Shown in pieces: positions 26,743-35,809 of a DNA stretch of 64,000 nt (positions within the stretch are counted from its first letter, which is position 1; each line of letters starts with the position of its first letter). The DNA comes from Intestinibacter sp964449895. Lineage in GTDB: Bacteria > Bacillota > Clostridia > Peptostreptococcales > Peptostreptococcaceae. A model generated the notes under the pieces. That model saw only the letters and a list, made by a program, of their open reading frames with translations. It had not been told where the DNA came from and did no database searches. Made by a program: the position numbers and the translations under genes. The DNA lies in NCBI GenBank assembly GCA_964449895.1, contig CAYVBY010000003.1:1-64000 (forward strand). The letters run 5' to 3'.

Positions 26743-27585
26743 ATGGAGAATTTAACAATTTATGCAGTCTCAGATTCAATAGGAGAAACAGCACAACAAG
26801 TTGCAAAAGCTGCAGTATCACAATTTACTTTAAATGAAGATGAGTATTATATAAGAAGATTTCCTTTTGTAAGAACTGAAGAAAATTTAATCGGAGTATT
26901 AGAAAGTGCAAAAAAAAATAATGCAATGTTTGTATATACATTAGTAGATCCAAAATTAGCAAAAATTGCAAGAGAATATTGCGAGGAAAATAATCTTTTA
27001 AAAATAGATTTATTAACAGGAATAATAGATATATTAGTTGAAAAAACTGGTAAACAACCATTAGGAGAAGCTGGTCTTATAAGAAAAATGGATGAAAACT
27101 ATTTTAGAAGAATAGCTGCTATAGAATTTGCAGTTAAATACGACGATGGTAAAGATCCAGGAAAAGGTATAAAAGAAGCAGAGTTAGTTTTAATTGGAAT
27201 ATCAAGAACTTCAAAAACTCCTCTTAGTATGTACTTAGCAAATAGAAATATAAAAGTTGCAAATGTACCTTTAGTACCAGAAATACCAGTACCTAAAGAA
27301 GTATATGAAATAGATCCTAAAAAAATAATAGGACTTACAAATTCACCAGAGGTTCTTAACAATGTAAGAACAAATAGACTTAAATCACTAGGACTTTCAA
27401 GTAGTGCTAATTATGCTAAATTAGATAGAATACTAGAAGAACTTGAATACTCTGAAAAAATCATGAGAAGAATAGGATGTCCAGTTATAAATGTAGCTAA
27501 TAAAGCTATAGAAGAAACTGCTGGTGATATATTAGACATAATGAAAGAAAAAGGAATACATAAACAAATCCATAGGGATCACTAA
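26743..27585 (+). CDS. ppsR: Pyruvate, phosphate dikinase regulatory protein
   Basis: DUF299-family bifunctional kinase/pyrophosphorylase that inactivates and reactivates PPDK by phosphorylating its active-site Thr with ADP as donor. 280 residues. AVSDSIGETAQQVAKAA opens the protein, and the P-loop-like GISRTSKTPLSMYLANRN lies near residue 150. Its target ppdK is the next gene, separated by about 120 nt with a weak hairpin. An equivalent of Bacillus yqfL. Confidence 0.93.
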   Translation: MENLTIYAVSDSIGETAQQVAKAAVSQFTLNEDEYYIRRFPFVRTEENLIGVLESAKKNNAMFVYTLVDPKLAKIAREYCEENNLLKIDLLTGIIDILVEKTGKQPLGEAGLIRKMDENYFRRIAAIEFAVKYDDGKDPGKGIKEAELVLIGISRTSKTPLSMYLANRNIKVANVPLVPEIPVPKEVYEIDPKKIIGLTNSPEVLNNVRTNRLKSLGLSSSANYAKLDRILEELEYSEKIMRRIGCPVINVANKAIEETAGDILDIMKEKGIHKQIHRDH

Positions 27586-27618
27586 ATTGTTTGAAATAGT
27601 TAATTTATAATTATTAGG

Positions 27619-27646
27619 AAGTATTAAATATCTATAATACTTTTTA
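27619..27646 (+). terminator. Weak terminator between ppsR and ppdK
   Basis: AAGTATT (27619-27625) pairs with AATACTT (27636-27642), followed by TTT. The A/U-rich stem suggests partial termination only. Confidence 0.45.
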
Positions 27647-27708
27647 TAAAATTAACATTTATATAAATTTATTAAAAAATAATAAAAAATTATTGGAGGA
27701 ATTAGAAA

Positions 27709-30339
27709 ATGGGAACTAAATACGTTTATAGTTTCAATGAAGGTAATAAAGATATGAAATCTTTATTAGGAGGAAAAGGTGCAAATTTAGCTGAAATGAC
27801 TAAGATAGGATTACCTGTGCCTCCAGGATTTACAATTTCAACAGAGGCTTGTAATGACTATTATGTAAGCAACAAAACTATAAAACCTGAAATAATAGAC
27901 CAAATAGAAGATAAGCTGGCTCAGTTAGAGTCTGATTTAGACAAAAAATTAGGTTCTATAGAAAGCCCATTACTAGTATCTGTTCGTTCTGGTGCAGTTA
28001 TATCAATGCCAGGTATGATGGATACAATACTAAATTTAGGTTTAAATGATGATACAGTTGTTGGACTTGCTAAAGCAACTGAAAATGAAAGATTTGCATA
28101 TGATAGTTATAGAAGATTTATACAAATGTTTTCTGATGTTGCTATGGAAGTGCCTAAATACAAATTTGAAAACGTTTTAGATAAATATAAAGAACAAAAT
28201 GGATTTAAATTCGATACAGAATTAACTACAGATCATTTAAAAGCTATAGTTGAAGAATTTAAAGCTATATACAAAGCTGAAGTTAGAGAAGATTTTCCAC
28301 AAGAACCTAAAAAACAATTAATGTTAGCTGTTGAAGCAGTATTTAGATCATGGAATAATCCTCGTGCAATAGTATATAGAAAATTAAATGATATTCCTAA
28401 TAACTTAGGAACAGCAGTAAATGTACAATCAATGGTATTTGGTAACATGGGTGATAACAGTGGTACAGGTGTTGCATTCACAAGAGACCCAGCTACTGGT
28501 GAAAATAAATTATTAGGTGAATACTTAATAAATGCTCAAGGTGAAGACGTTGTTGCAGGTATAAGAACACCTCAAAAAATAGCAACACTAGAAAACATAA
28601 TGCCGGATATCTACAAACAATTCGTAGAAACTGCTAATAAACTTGAAAAACACTATAGAGATATGCAAGATATCGAGTTTACTATAGAAAAAGGTAAATT
28701 ATTCTTACTACAAACTAGAAATGGTAAGAGAACTGCAAAATCTGCTATAAATGTAGCTGTTGATTTAGTTAAAGAAGGTTTAATAACTAAAGAAGAAGCA
28801 ATAATGAGAGTTGAACCTAATCAATTAGACCAATTACTACATCCTAAATTTGAAGATAAAGCATTAAAAGAAGCTACTGTTTTAGCAAAAGGTTTACCTG
28901 CTTCACCAGGAGCTGCAAGTGGTAAAATATACTTTACTGCTGAAGAAGTAGTTGAAGCTTCTAAAGATGGTACAGAAACAATACTTGTTAGACAAGAAAC
29001 TTCTCCAGAAGATATAGAAGGTATGGTAAGTGCACAAGGTATACTTACTGCTAGAGGTGGTATGACTTCTCATGCTGCAGTTGTTGCTAGAGGTATGGGT
29101 AAATGTTGTGTAGCTGGTTGTGGAGAAATAAAAGTTAGTGAAGTTACAAAAACTATAGAAGTTGGAGATATAGTTCTTAAAGAAGGAGATTATATTTCTT
29201 TAGATGGTTCTACTGGTACAGTTTACTTAGGTAATGTAAATAAAGCTTCTGCTGATATGACTGGTAACTTTGAAACATTAATGAGTTGGGTTGATGAAAT
29301 TAGACAAATGAAAGTTAGAACTAATGCAGATAATCCAAGAGATGCTAAAGCTGCTGTTGACTTTGGTGCTGAAGGTATAGGACTTTGTAGAACTGAGCAC
29401 ATGTTCTTTGATGAAGAAAGAATACCTGCAGTTAGAAAAATGATACTATCAAATTCTGTAGACGAAAGAGTTAAAGCATTAGATACATTACTTCCAATGC
29501 AACAAAAAGACTTTGAAGATATTTACAGAGTTATGGGTGAACGTCCAGTTAATATAAGACTTTTAGATCCACCACTACATGAATTCTTACCACAAGACGA
29601 TGAAACTATAGCAGAACTTGCTAAAGATATGGGAATAGAACCTATAGTAATTAAGAAAAGATGTGAAGAATTAGCAGAATTCAACCCAATGCTAGGTCAT
29701 AGAGGTTGTAGACTTGCTGTAACATATCCAGAAATAGCTGTAATGCAAACTAAAGCTATAATAAATGCTGCTATAGCAGTAAACAAAGAAGGATTAAATG
29801 TTGAACCAGAAATAATGATACCACTTGTTGGTGCATTAAACGAATTTAGAACAGTTAAACAAACAATAGTTGAAACTGCAGATGAAGTTATAAAAGCTGC
29901 TGGTGTAGAACTTAAATACACAGTAGGTACAATGATAGAAATACCTAGGGCTTGTTTAATAGCTGATGAAATAGCACAAGAAGCAGATTTCTTCAGCTTT
30001 GGTACAAATGACTTAACTCAAATGACATTTGGATATTCAAGAGACGATGCTGGTAAATTCTTAGGCGAATACGTTGATAGAGAAATACTTGAAAAAGATC
30101 CATTCCAAGTATTAGACCAACATGGTGTAGGTAAATTAGTTAAAATGGCTGCTTCATTAGCAAGAGGAGTAAAAGGTGACAATATTAAATTAGGTATATG
30201 TGGAGAACATGGTGGAGAACCATCTTCAGTAGAATTCTGCTACAATACAGGACTTAACTATGTATCTTGTTCACCATACAGAGTTCCAATAGCTAGACTT
30301 GCTGCTGCAAGAGCAACTATAAAAAATCCTAGAAAATAA
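27709..30339 (+). CDS. ppdK: Pyruvate, phosphate dikinase
   Basis: Interconverts pyruvate + ATP + Pi and PEP + AMP + PPi. 876 residues. The N-terminal ATP-grasp domain begins YSFNEGNKDMKSLLGGKGANLAEM. The swivelling phosphohistidine domain has GGMTSHAAVVARGMGKCCVAG with the catalytic His and the Thr targeted by PpsR. The C-terminal TIM barrel includes GLCRTEHMFF and GEHGGEPSSVEFC. Full length. In PPi-using anaerobes it can run glycolytically. TTGGAGGAATT ribosome site. Confidence 0.97.
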   Translation: MGTKYVYSFNEGNKDMKSLLGGKGANLAEMTKIGLPVPPGFTISTEACNDYYVSNKTIKPEIIDQIEDKLAQLESDLDKKLGSIESPLLVSVRSGAVISMPGMMDTILNLGLNDDTVVGLAKATENERFAYDSYRRFIQMFSDVAMEVPKYKFENVLDKYKEQNGFKFDTELTTDHLKAIVEEFKAIYKAEVREDFPQEPKKQLMLAVEAVFRSWNNPRAIVYRKLNDIPNNLGTAVNVQSMVFGNMGDNSGTGVAFTRDPATGENKLLGEYLINAQGEDVVAGIRTPQKIATLENIMPDIYKQFVETANKLEKHYRDMQDIEFTIEKGKLFLLQTRNGKRTAKSAINVAVDLVKEGLITKEEAIMRVEPNQLDQLLHPKFEDKALKEATVLAKGLPASPGAASGKIYFTAEEVVEASKDGTETILVRQETSPEDIEGMVSAQGILTARGGMTSHAAVVARGMGKCCVAGCGEIKVSEVTKTIEVGDIVLKEGDYISLDGSTGTVYLGNVNKASADMTGNFETLMSWVDEIRQMKVRTNADNPRDAKAAVDFGAEGIGLCRTEHMFFDEERIPAVRKMILSNSVDERVKALDTLLPMQQKDFEDIYRVMGERPVNIRLLDPPLHEFLPQDDETIAELAKDMGIEPIVIKKRCEELAEFNPMLGHRGCRLAVTYPEIAVMQTKAIINAAIAVNKEGLNVEPEIMIPLVGALNEFRTVKQTIVETADEVIKAAGVELKYTVGTMIEIPRACLIADEIAQEADFFSFGTNDLTQMTFGYSRDDAGKFLGEYVDREILEKDPFQVLDQHGVGKLVKMAASLARGVKGDNIKLGICGEHGGEPSSVEFCYNTGLNYVSCSPYRVPIARLAAARATIKNPRK

Positions 30340-30361
30340 TTATTGTAAATAATTGATTATA

Positions 30362-30393
30362 GAAGCTATCTCAATATTGGGATAGCTTTTTTA
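30362..30393 (+). terminator. Intrinsic terminator after ppdK
   Basis: AAGCTATC (30363-30370) pairs with GATAGCTT (30381-30388) around CAATATTG, with a T-run. Confidence 0.88.
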
Positions 30394-30520
30394 TGTACAA
30401 AAAAATTATACATTTAAATAAATAAGTCCTTATTTCTTAAAATAGTTGAGATTTTATATAAATTTAGATAAAATAGTTTATAATTTTAAATACAGAGTGT
30501 AATTTTAGGAGGATTAAGAT

Positions 30521-31372
30521 ATGAAGTATCTTACAAAAGAATGGTATTACGGAAATAAAGATATTTGCTTAGATTTAGAGGTTGATACTAAAGCAGAAAA
30601 ATTATCTGAAGAATATTATAAAGAACTTTATAATGCAAAATTAAACGCATTTTTAGAAGAGGAAAAAGAAATTTCAGAAATGGATTATGAACCAGGAACA
30701 TGGGAAGATATACACCTTATGGACGATGAAGGTAATATTATAAATGCTAGAGAAGTGATGTCAGAAGAAGAGTTTGAAGCGTTAAGACAAGAAATTTTAG
30801 AAAGTGAGCAAAATAAACAAGATATTGAAATTGAGCCTTATGATGAAGAAGCTAGTACAAATGACTTTTTAGAAATGTATCAAGATGAAATAGAAGAGTT
30901 AAAAGAAAATTTACCAAAAGAAATTTTAGATGAAGTAGCAGATATAAGAGTATTAGCGCTTGGTGTTGCAACAGAAAAAGTTAAAGATTTAGTAGATAAA
31001 TACAGCCAAGAGTGCGAAATGATATTTGAAAAACCTTTTAATGAATATAATAAACACTGGTACGCTATAGCTGAAAAAGTACCTGCACATATAATAGAAA
31101 ATTATAACTTCCACGATTGTGCAATTTTAAAAATGACAAAAGACGGAAATGATATAGTATTTGAATTAGATAATAGTGGTGGATTTACTAATATAAATAA
31201 AATAACATATAAAGATGCAGAAATATTAGAAAACAATTTTGTTGAAGGGTGTTATTGGATTTATGATGAAATGTATCTATGCGATAAAGGATATGAATTC
31301 CATATAGCTGTAGATGGAGAAAATGGATACGATTATATTACACTTCAAGCAAGCGATGTAATATTTGAATAA
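30521..31372 (+). CDS. Acidic protein of DUF4085 type, function unknown
   Basis: 283 residues, very rich in Glu and Asp, no signal peptide or membrane segment. Begins MKYLTKEWYYGNKDICLDLEVD. The middle is charged helix (EEEFEALRQEILESEQNK, YQDEIEELKENLPKEILDEVADIR), and the C-terminal part looks beta-rich with HDCAILKMTKDGNDIVFELDNSGG and aromatic clusters. The pattern recalls DUF4085, assigned from memory. Stand-alone gene after the ppdK terminator with a TTAGGAGGATT ribosome site. Confidence 0.6.
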   Translation: MKYLTKEWYYGNKDICLDLEVDTKAEKLSEEYYKELYNAKLNAFLEEEKEISEMDYEPGTWEDIHLMDDEGNIINAREVMSEEEFEALRQEILESEQNKQDIEIEPYDEEASTNDFLEMYQDEIEELKENLPKEILDEVADIRVLALGVATEKVKDLVDKYSQECEMIFEKPFNEYNKHWYAIAEKVPAHIIENYNFHDCAILKMTKDGNDIVFELDNSGGFTNINKITYKDAEILENNFVEGCYWIYDEMYLCDKGYEFHIAVDGENGYDYITLQASDVIFE

Positions 31373-31412
31373 ATATGTATTAAACTTTTTTATAAAATAA
31401 TTTTAAAAATCG

Positions 31413-31612
31413 GGAGATCATGTACTTGTAACAAATGTTGAGCACAATGCTGTTATGAGACAACTTGTTCAAATGGAGAAATTAGGGGTAGAATTTGATG
31501 TATTCCCACAAGGAACAGTTAGATTTTCAATACAAAAGAAAAAGTAGATGCCTGTATTGAGGCTATAAAAACAATTTTAGTTGATTTGAAAAAAGGTGAA
31601 GATTTTATTTAA
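31413..31612 (+). pseudogene. Remnant of a cysteine desulfurase/class V aminotransferase gene
   Basis: Two pieces of one protein are readable. Frame of 31413: GDHVLVTNVEHNAVMR, then QLVQMEKLGVEFDVFP, joined abruptly to GTVRFSIQKKK and a stop at 31545. A +2-shifted frame continues VDACIEAIKTILVDLKK to a stop at 31610. The first piece matches the region before the PLP-binding part of NifS/CsdA-like enzymes and the last piece matches their C-terminal end. Most of the gene, including the PLP lysine, is deleted. No start codon or ribosome site. Clearly non-functional. Confidence 0.75.
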
Positions 31613-31636
31613 AGAGGTAAAGTTTTAAATAAAATA

Positions 31637-31667
31637 TTGACTTGGAGTTAACTTCATGTGATAAGTT
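31637..31667 (+). promoter_or_regulatory. MerR-type promoter (19-bp spacer) with operator
   Basis: TTGACT (31637-31642), a 19-bp spacer, then TAAGTT (31662-31667). The spacer holds a dyad, CTTGGAGTT/AACTTCATG, with 7 of 9 positions complementary and a perfect AGTTAACT core. The overlong spacer with a central dyad is the hallmark of MerR-activated promoters, and a MerR gene is encoded downstream. Confidence 0.78.
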
Positions 31668-31710
31668 ATTTAGTGAAAAGAATAATATAAAAAATTAGGG
31701 GGAATTTGAA

Positions 31711-32247
31711 ATGAAAAAGAATGTTTTAATATTATCTTCAAGTCCAAGAAGAAATGGAAATTCAGATTTATTATGTGATAAATTTTTAGAAGGAGCAAAG
31801 AATTCAGGACATAATGTAGAAAAAATATTTTTAAAAGATAAAAATATAAATTATTGTACTGGATGTGGCAGCTGTTCTATTGGAAAATCATGTCCTCAAA
31901 AGGATGACATGCCAGAAATTTTAGAAAAAATGATAGCGGCAGATGTTATAGTTATGGCAACACCAGTTTATTTTTATACAATGTGTGGTCAAATGAAAAC
32001 TTTTATAGATAGAACTTGTGCACGTTATCAAGAAATAAGCGATAAGGATTTTTACTTTATATTGTCAGCTGCTGTAGAAGATAAAGCTTTAATGGAAAGA
32101 ACAGTAGATGGATTTAGAGGATTTACTGATTGTTTAGAAAATCCAAAAGAAAAAGGTGTAATATATGGAGCTGGAGCATGGAAAGTAGGAGAAATAAAAG
32201 AAACTCCTGCAATGGAAGAAGCATATAAAATGGGACAAGAAGTATAA
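31711..32247 (+). CDS. Flavodoxin/NADPH-dependent FMN reductase family protein
   Basis: 178 residues. The FMN phosphate-binding loop is LSSSPRRNGNSDLL, and ATPVYFYTMCGQMKTFIDR is the second flavin-contact region. A cysteine group CTGCGSCSIGKSCPQKDDM lies between them, typical of iron-sulfur flavoprotein-like members. Probably an electron-transfer or quinone/disulfide stress reductase. Promoter is MerR-type. The merR gene follows 31 nt downstream, so sensor and effector are probably one operon. Confidence 0.85.
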   Translation: MKKNVLILSSSPRRNGNSDLLCDKFLEGAKNSGHNVEKIFLKDKNINYCTGCGSCSIGKSCPQKDDMPEILEKMIAADVIVMATPVYFYTMCGQMKTFIDRTCARYQEISDKDFYFILSAAVEDKALMERTVDGFRGFTDCLENPKEKGVIYGAGAWKVGEIKETPAMEEAYKMGQEV

Positions 32248-32278
32248 ATTAAAATTTGTAAAGTTAGAAGGGAATAGC

Positions 32279-32662
32279 ATGAAAATAGCAGAAGTAAGTA
32301 AAATGCTAGATATTTCAGCTGATACACTTAGATATTACGAACGTATAGGATTAATACCTAAAATACATCGTGATAAAAGTGGAAACAGAGATTATACAGA
32401 ATTAAACTGCAAATGGATAAAATTCATAAAATGCATGAGAAATGCAGGCATGCCTATAGAAATACTTATAGAATATGTAACACTTTTACAAGAAGGTGAA
32501 CACACAGCTGGAGTTCGTAAAGAATTACTTATAGAACAAAGAGACCACTTGCAAGATAAAATTGATGAATTACAACAAATGTTATCATATTTAAATGAAA
32601 AAATTGAAAAATATGATGAAGTTATTATGAAAACAGAAAAAGAATTAAGAGATAAAAATTAA
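32279..32662 (+). CDS. MerR family transcriptional regulator
   Basis: 127 residues. Winged-helix start MKIAEVSKMLDISADTLRYYERIGLIP is the MerR signature, followed by a long dimerisation coiled coil (residues about 80-120: LLIEQRDHLQDKIDELQQMLSYLNEKIEKYDEVI). No cysteine metal site at the C-terminus, so it resembles the AdhR-type aldehyde/redox sensors rather than metal sensors. Probably activates the promoter at 31637-31667 and so its own operon. Confidence 0.87.
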   Translation: MKIAEVSKMLDISADTLRYYERIGLIPKIHRDKSGNRDYTELNCKWIKFIKCMRNAGMPIEILIEYVTLLQEGEHTAGVRKELLIEQRDHLQDKIDELQQMLSYLNEKIEKYDEVIMKTEKELRDKN

Positions 32663-32708
32663 ATAATTAATATTAGAGATATAATTAAATAGAGTTAATT
32701 ATAAATAG

Positions 32709-32768
32709 TAAAAAGCTCCTATTTAAAGTAAACAATAATAAAATATTTACTTTAATGGGAGCTTTTTA
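32709..32768. terminator. Bidirectional terminator between merR and topB
   Basis: AAAAAGCTCC...TTTAAAGTAAA pairs with TTTACTTTAA...GGGAGCTTTTT. A- and T-runs on both sides allow it to end the plus-strand merR and the minus-strand topB transcripts. Confidence 0.85.
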
Positions 32769-32781
32769 ACTAGTTTATATT

Positions 32782-34959
32782 TTATTTTTTAATAAACCAA
32801 CTGAAATATCCATTTTGATTTTTTTGATATGTAAGTATCGCGTCAAATTTATTTCCGTTTTTGTCAGTAAGTGATTTTACTTTAGCTTCACCTTTTTTGA
32901 GGATTGATTTGACCATTGTTTTATTAGGTTTTTTCTTATATAGAGCTAAGTATTTATCATCTTTAAATATACCATATTTACAAGTTTGATAATTAGTACA
33001 TAAAAATCCTTTATCAGTTTCTATTACATCTCCTCCACATACTGGACATTTTCCAAGTGATGTATTATCAGCTTTGGAAGTAGATTTTTTAGATGTAGCT
33101 TTGGCGGCTTTTGCTTCTAATTGTGATTTTGATGTTGCTTTTTTAGTCTTAGGATCGTAAACATAAGCATCTGTATTTATATTTTTAGGAGCATCATATT
33201 TTATTAGATTTACATTTTTAACTATGAAATTCATTATATTAAGAAGGTATTCTTTACGAGAAAATTGTCCTTTTTGAATATCACTTAAACTTTTTTCAAG
33301 TTTACCTGTATAGTCGACATCAAATAAATCTTTTACAGGGAAGATTTCAACTAAATTAATTCCTAATTCTGTTATATAATATGATTTACCTTTTTTCTTA
33401 ACATATCCAACTTGAGCTATTTTTTTTAGTACATCACCGCGAGTTGCCGATGTTCCGATGGAATATCCAGCTAAAACTAAATCTTCATCATCTACGTTTT
33501 TGCCACAGTTTTTCATAGCTTTAAGTAAAGTATCTTCAGTGTAAGATTTAGGTGGTGTAGTTTGTTTTTTTAGTGGTAAAATTTCTAAAACTTCTACAGA
33601 TTCACCTTTTTCCACAAGAGGAAGAAGGTCATTTTTTTGTTCTTTGTTGTAGACTTCTAAATAACCCTTAACTTTTAGTACTTTACCTTTAGTTAAAAAT
33701 ATATTATTATCAACATTTGTTTTTATTTCAGTATTTTCGTATTCAGCAGGTGGCATAAAGTTTGAGATAAATCTATCTTTGATTGCTTGATATACTATTT
33801 GTTCATCTTGTGTTAAAGAGTTAGGTACGATATATGTAGGTATAATCGCACTATGGCTATCAACTTTTGATGAATCGAAAACTCTTTTAGTCTTTGTAAA
33901 TTTTATTTTATTTTCATAAGGAAGACCTTTTTTTAATTTATTTAAAGTTTGGGATACTTTATCTGTTAAACTTTCTTCTAAGTAAACAGAATCAGTTCTA
34001 GGATATGTTATATATCCACCCTTACCTTTACCTTCATATAGAGATTGACATACATTTAAAACTTTGTCTGATGTAAAATTAGAATATTTAGATGTAATGT
34101 AACCTTGAAGAGAAGTCAAGCTGAATAATTTTGGAGCATACTCTTTAGAGTTAGTTACTTTTTTAGCTGATATTAGACCTTCTTTTGAAGTAATACCTTC
34201 TATAACAGCCATAGCTTCTTCTTCAGTATCAAACTTATTTTCTTTATCTTTTATTAACTTACCTTTATATGTACCATTTTTACATTTAAAATTACCTTCT
34301 ATTTCAAAATATGTTTTAGGAACGAAATTTTTAATCTCCATATCTCTATCATAAACTAATTTAACTGTAGGTAGTATAACACGACCGATATTTAGGAGTT
34401 TTCCATTTCCGTATTTTAGAGTAGCAACTGATGTAAAATTTATACCTATTAACCAGTCTGTAATAAGTCTAGTATATCCTGCAGCTTGAAGATTTCTCAT
34501 ATCTTCTTCGTTTTTTAGATTTTGAAGTCCTCTTGTAATATCTTCAGGAGTCCATTCATTTACTAGAATTCTTTTTACAGGTTTTTTATTTTTGGCAAGT
34601 AAAAATATTAAAAAGGCAATAAGTTCACCTTCTCGATCATTATCTGTTGCATTTATTATGTATTCTATATCTTTTCTATTTAAAAGATCTTTTATTATAT
34701 TAAATTGCTTTTTCTTTGAATCATCTACTTTAAATTTAAATTTATCTGATGGTATGAAAGGAAAATTATTCATTTTCCAAGAGCCTGAATATTTTTCTTT
34801 GTCGTAATCTTTCATATCGTAAAGGGAAACTAAATGACCAAAGGCATAAGTTACAATATATTCATTTCCTTCAAAGTAACCATCTCGTCTAATATTTGCA
34901 CCTAAGAAAGAGGATATTGTTTTTGCGACAGATGGTTTTTCTGCAAGTATAAGTTTCAT
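32782..34959 (-). CDS. topB: DNA topoisomerase III
   Basis: Type IA topoisomerase, 725 residues, cytosolic. The N-terminal TOPRIM domain has LILAEKPSVAKTIS and DNDREGE. The active-site region GYITYPRTDS places the catalytic tyrosine near residue 319. The gate domain is followed by a Lys/Ser-rich linker and a C-terminal four-Cys zinc ribbon (CPVCGGDVIETDKGFLC ... CKYGIF). AGGAGGTTCG ribosome site on the minus strand. Firmicute TopB is frequent both in the chromosome and in mobile elements; no element genes surround this copy. Confidence 0.93.
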   Translation of the reverse strand: MKLILAEKPSVAKTISSFLGANIRRDGYFEGNEYIVTYAFGHLVSLYDMKDYDKEKYSGSWKMNNFPFIPSDKFKFKVDDSKKKQFNIIKDLLNRKDIEYIINATDNDREGELIAFLIFLLAKNKKPVKRILVNEWTPEDITRGLQNLKNEEDMRNLQAAGYTRLITDWLIGINFTSVATLKYGNGKLLNIGRVILPTVKLVYDRDMEIKNFVPKTYFEIEGNFKCKNGTYKGKLIKDKENKFDTEEEAMAVIEGITSKEGLISAKKVTNSKEYAPKLFSLTSLQGYITSKYSNFTSDKVLNVCQSLYEGKGKGGYITYPRTDSVYLEESLTDKVSQTLNKLKKGLPYENKIKFTKTKRVFDSSKVDSHSAIIPTYIVPNSLTQDEQIVYQAIKDRFISNFMPPAEYENTEIKTNVDNNIFLTKGKVLKVKGYLEVYNKEQKNDLLPLVEKGESVEVLEILPLKKQTTPPKSYTEDTLLKAMKNCGKNVDDEDLVLAGYSIGTSATRGDVLKKIAQVGYVKKKGKSYYITELGINLVEIFPVKDLFDVDYTGKLEKSLSDIQKGQFSRKEYLLNIMNFIVKNVNLIKYDAPKNINTDAYVYDPKTKKATSKSQLEAKAAKATSKKSTSKADNTSLGKCPVCGGDVIETDKGFLCTNYQTCKYGIFKDDKYLALYKKKPNKTMVKSILKKGEAKVKSLTDKNGNKFDAILTYQKNQNGYFSWFIKK

Positions 34960-35073
34960 AACGAACCTCCTTTTTAAATACTCTTTATGTTATCATAAAA
35001 AAGAATACAAATTCAAGGTAAGTAGAAAATTTTATGAGATAATTAGAGTATATATTTAATTATATAGTATATC

Positions 35074-35102
35074 TTGAAGTAGTTTTGAAATTTATTTATA
35101 AT
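35074..35102 (+). promoter_or_regulatory. Promoter of dut
   Basis: TTGAAG (35074-35079), a 17-bp spacer, then TATAAT (35097-35102), 31 nt before the dut ATG. Confidence 0.65.
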
Positions 35103-35133
35103 ATATTTAGTCAAAATAAAAGGAGAGAAAATA

Positions 35134-35568
35134 ATGGAACAAATTAAAATTAAATATCTTAATAATGATATAAAAAGATTAGAATATATAGACGGAAAAT
35201 CAGATTGGATTGATTTAAGAGCAGCTGAAACAGTTGAATTAAAAAAAGGAGAGTTTAAATTAATACATCTAGGTGTTGCTATGCAGCTTCCTCAAGGATA
35301 TGAAGCTCATATAGTTCCAAGAAGTAGTACATTTAAAAATTTTGGAATAATACAAACTAATCACTGTGGTATAGTAGATAATTCTTACTGTGGACCAAAT
35401 GACTGGTGGTATATGCCAGCTTATGCACTTAGAGATACTACTATAGAATTTAATGATAGAATATGTCAATTTAGAATAATAAAAAATCAACCTACTCTAT
35501 GTTTTAATGAAGTTGAAGAAATGACATCACAAGATAGAGGTGGAATAGGAAGTACAGGAACAAAATAA
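35134..35568 (+). CDS. dut: dUTP diphosphatase (trimeric dUTPase family)
   Basis: Hydrolyses dUTP to dUMP and PPi, limiting uracil in DNA. 144 residues. The five family motifs are recognisable: a DLRA variant, PRSSTFKNFGI, NHCGIVDNSYCG, DRICQFRII, and the terminal RGGIGSTGTK that closes over the substrate. The insertion GPNDWWYMPAY after motif 3 is characteristic of a Firmicute/phage-like subgroup. Single-gene unit with its own promoter and terminator. Confidence 0.9.
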   Translation: MEQIKIKYLNNDIKRLEYIDGKSDWIDLRAAETVELKKGEFKLIHLGVAMQLPQGYEAHIVPRSSTFKNFGIIQTNHCGIVDNSYCGPNDWWYMPAYALRDTTIEFNDRICQFRIIKNQPTLCFNEVEEMTSQDRGGIGSTGTK

Positions 35569-35580
35569 TTTGTTATGTAT

Positions 35581-35627
35581 AAAAATGCCGTAAGATAAAT
35601 TTTAGATTTATTTTACGGCATTTTTTA
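35581..35627 (+). terminator. Intrinsic terminator after dut
   Basis: AAAATGCCGTAA pairs with TTACGGCATTTT, with additional pairing in the loop and a T-run. Marks the end of the core region before the polysaccharide locus. Confidence 0.88.
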
Positions 35628-35650
35628 TTTTTAATTAATATTAAACACAA

Positions 35651-35723
35651 AAAAGTAGTACTACTTTTAATAAAGTAGTACTACTAATATCGTACTGACA
35701 AATATTTCGTACTAAAGTAAAAT
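35651..35723 (+). promoter_or_regulatory. Regulon promoter P1: tandem palindromes upstream of the polysaccharide operon
   Basis: An 18-bp perfect palindrome centred on AAGTAGTACTACTT (35651-35668) is followed 20 bp later, centre to centre, by AGTAGTACTACT (35674-35685). Then CGTACTGACA gives a -35 CTGACA (35695-35700), a 17-bp spacer and -10 TAAAAT (35718-35723). The palindromes sit at about -70 and -50 relative to a start near 35730, a position typical of an activator. The same layout recurs near 50.4, 54.8, 55.6 and 60.5 kb. Confidence 0.82.
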
Positions 35724-35809
35724 TTAAAGCATAAATACAAAATTTCACATTAGAAATTATTAAGATTTTAAACTAATGAAAATTTTTAAAATTAAAAAGG
35801 AGGATAATT

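Noticed and set aside
32782..34959. topB as evidence of an integrated mobile element
   Set aside because: No relaxase, integrase, conjugation or replication genes are adjacent; it is flanked by ordinary genes and a shared terminator.
35651..35700. CRISPR-like array from the repeated GTAGTACTACT units
   Set aside because: The units are short palindromes in promoter position with no spacers of constant length and no cas genes.
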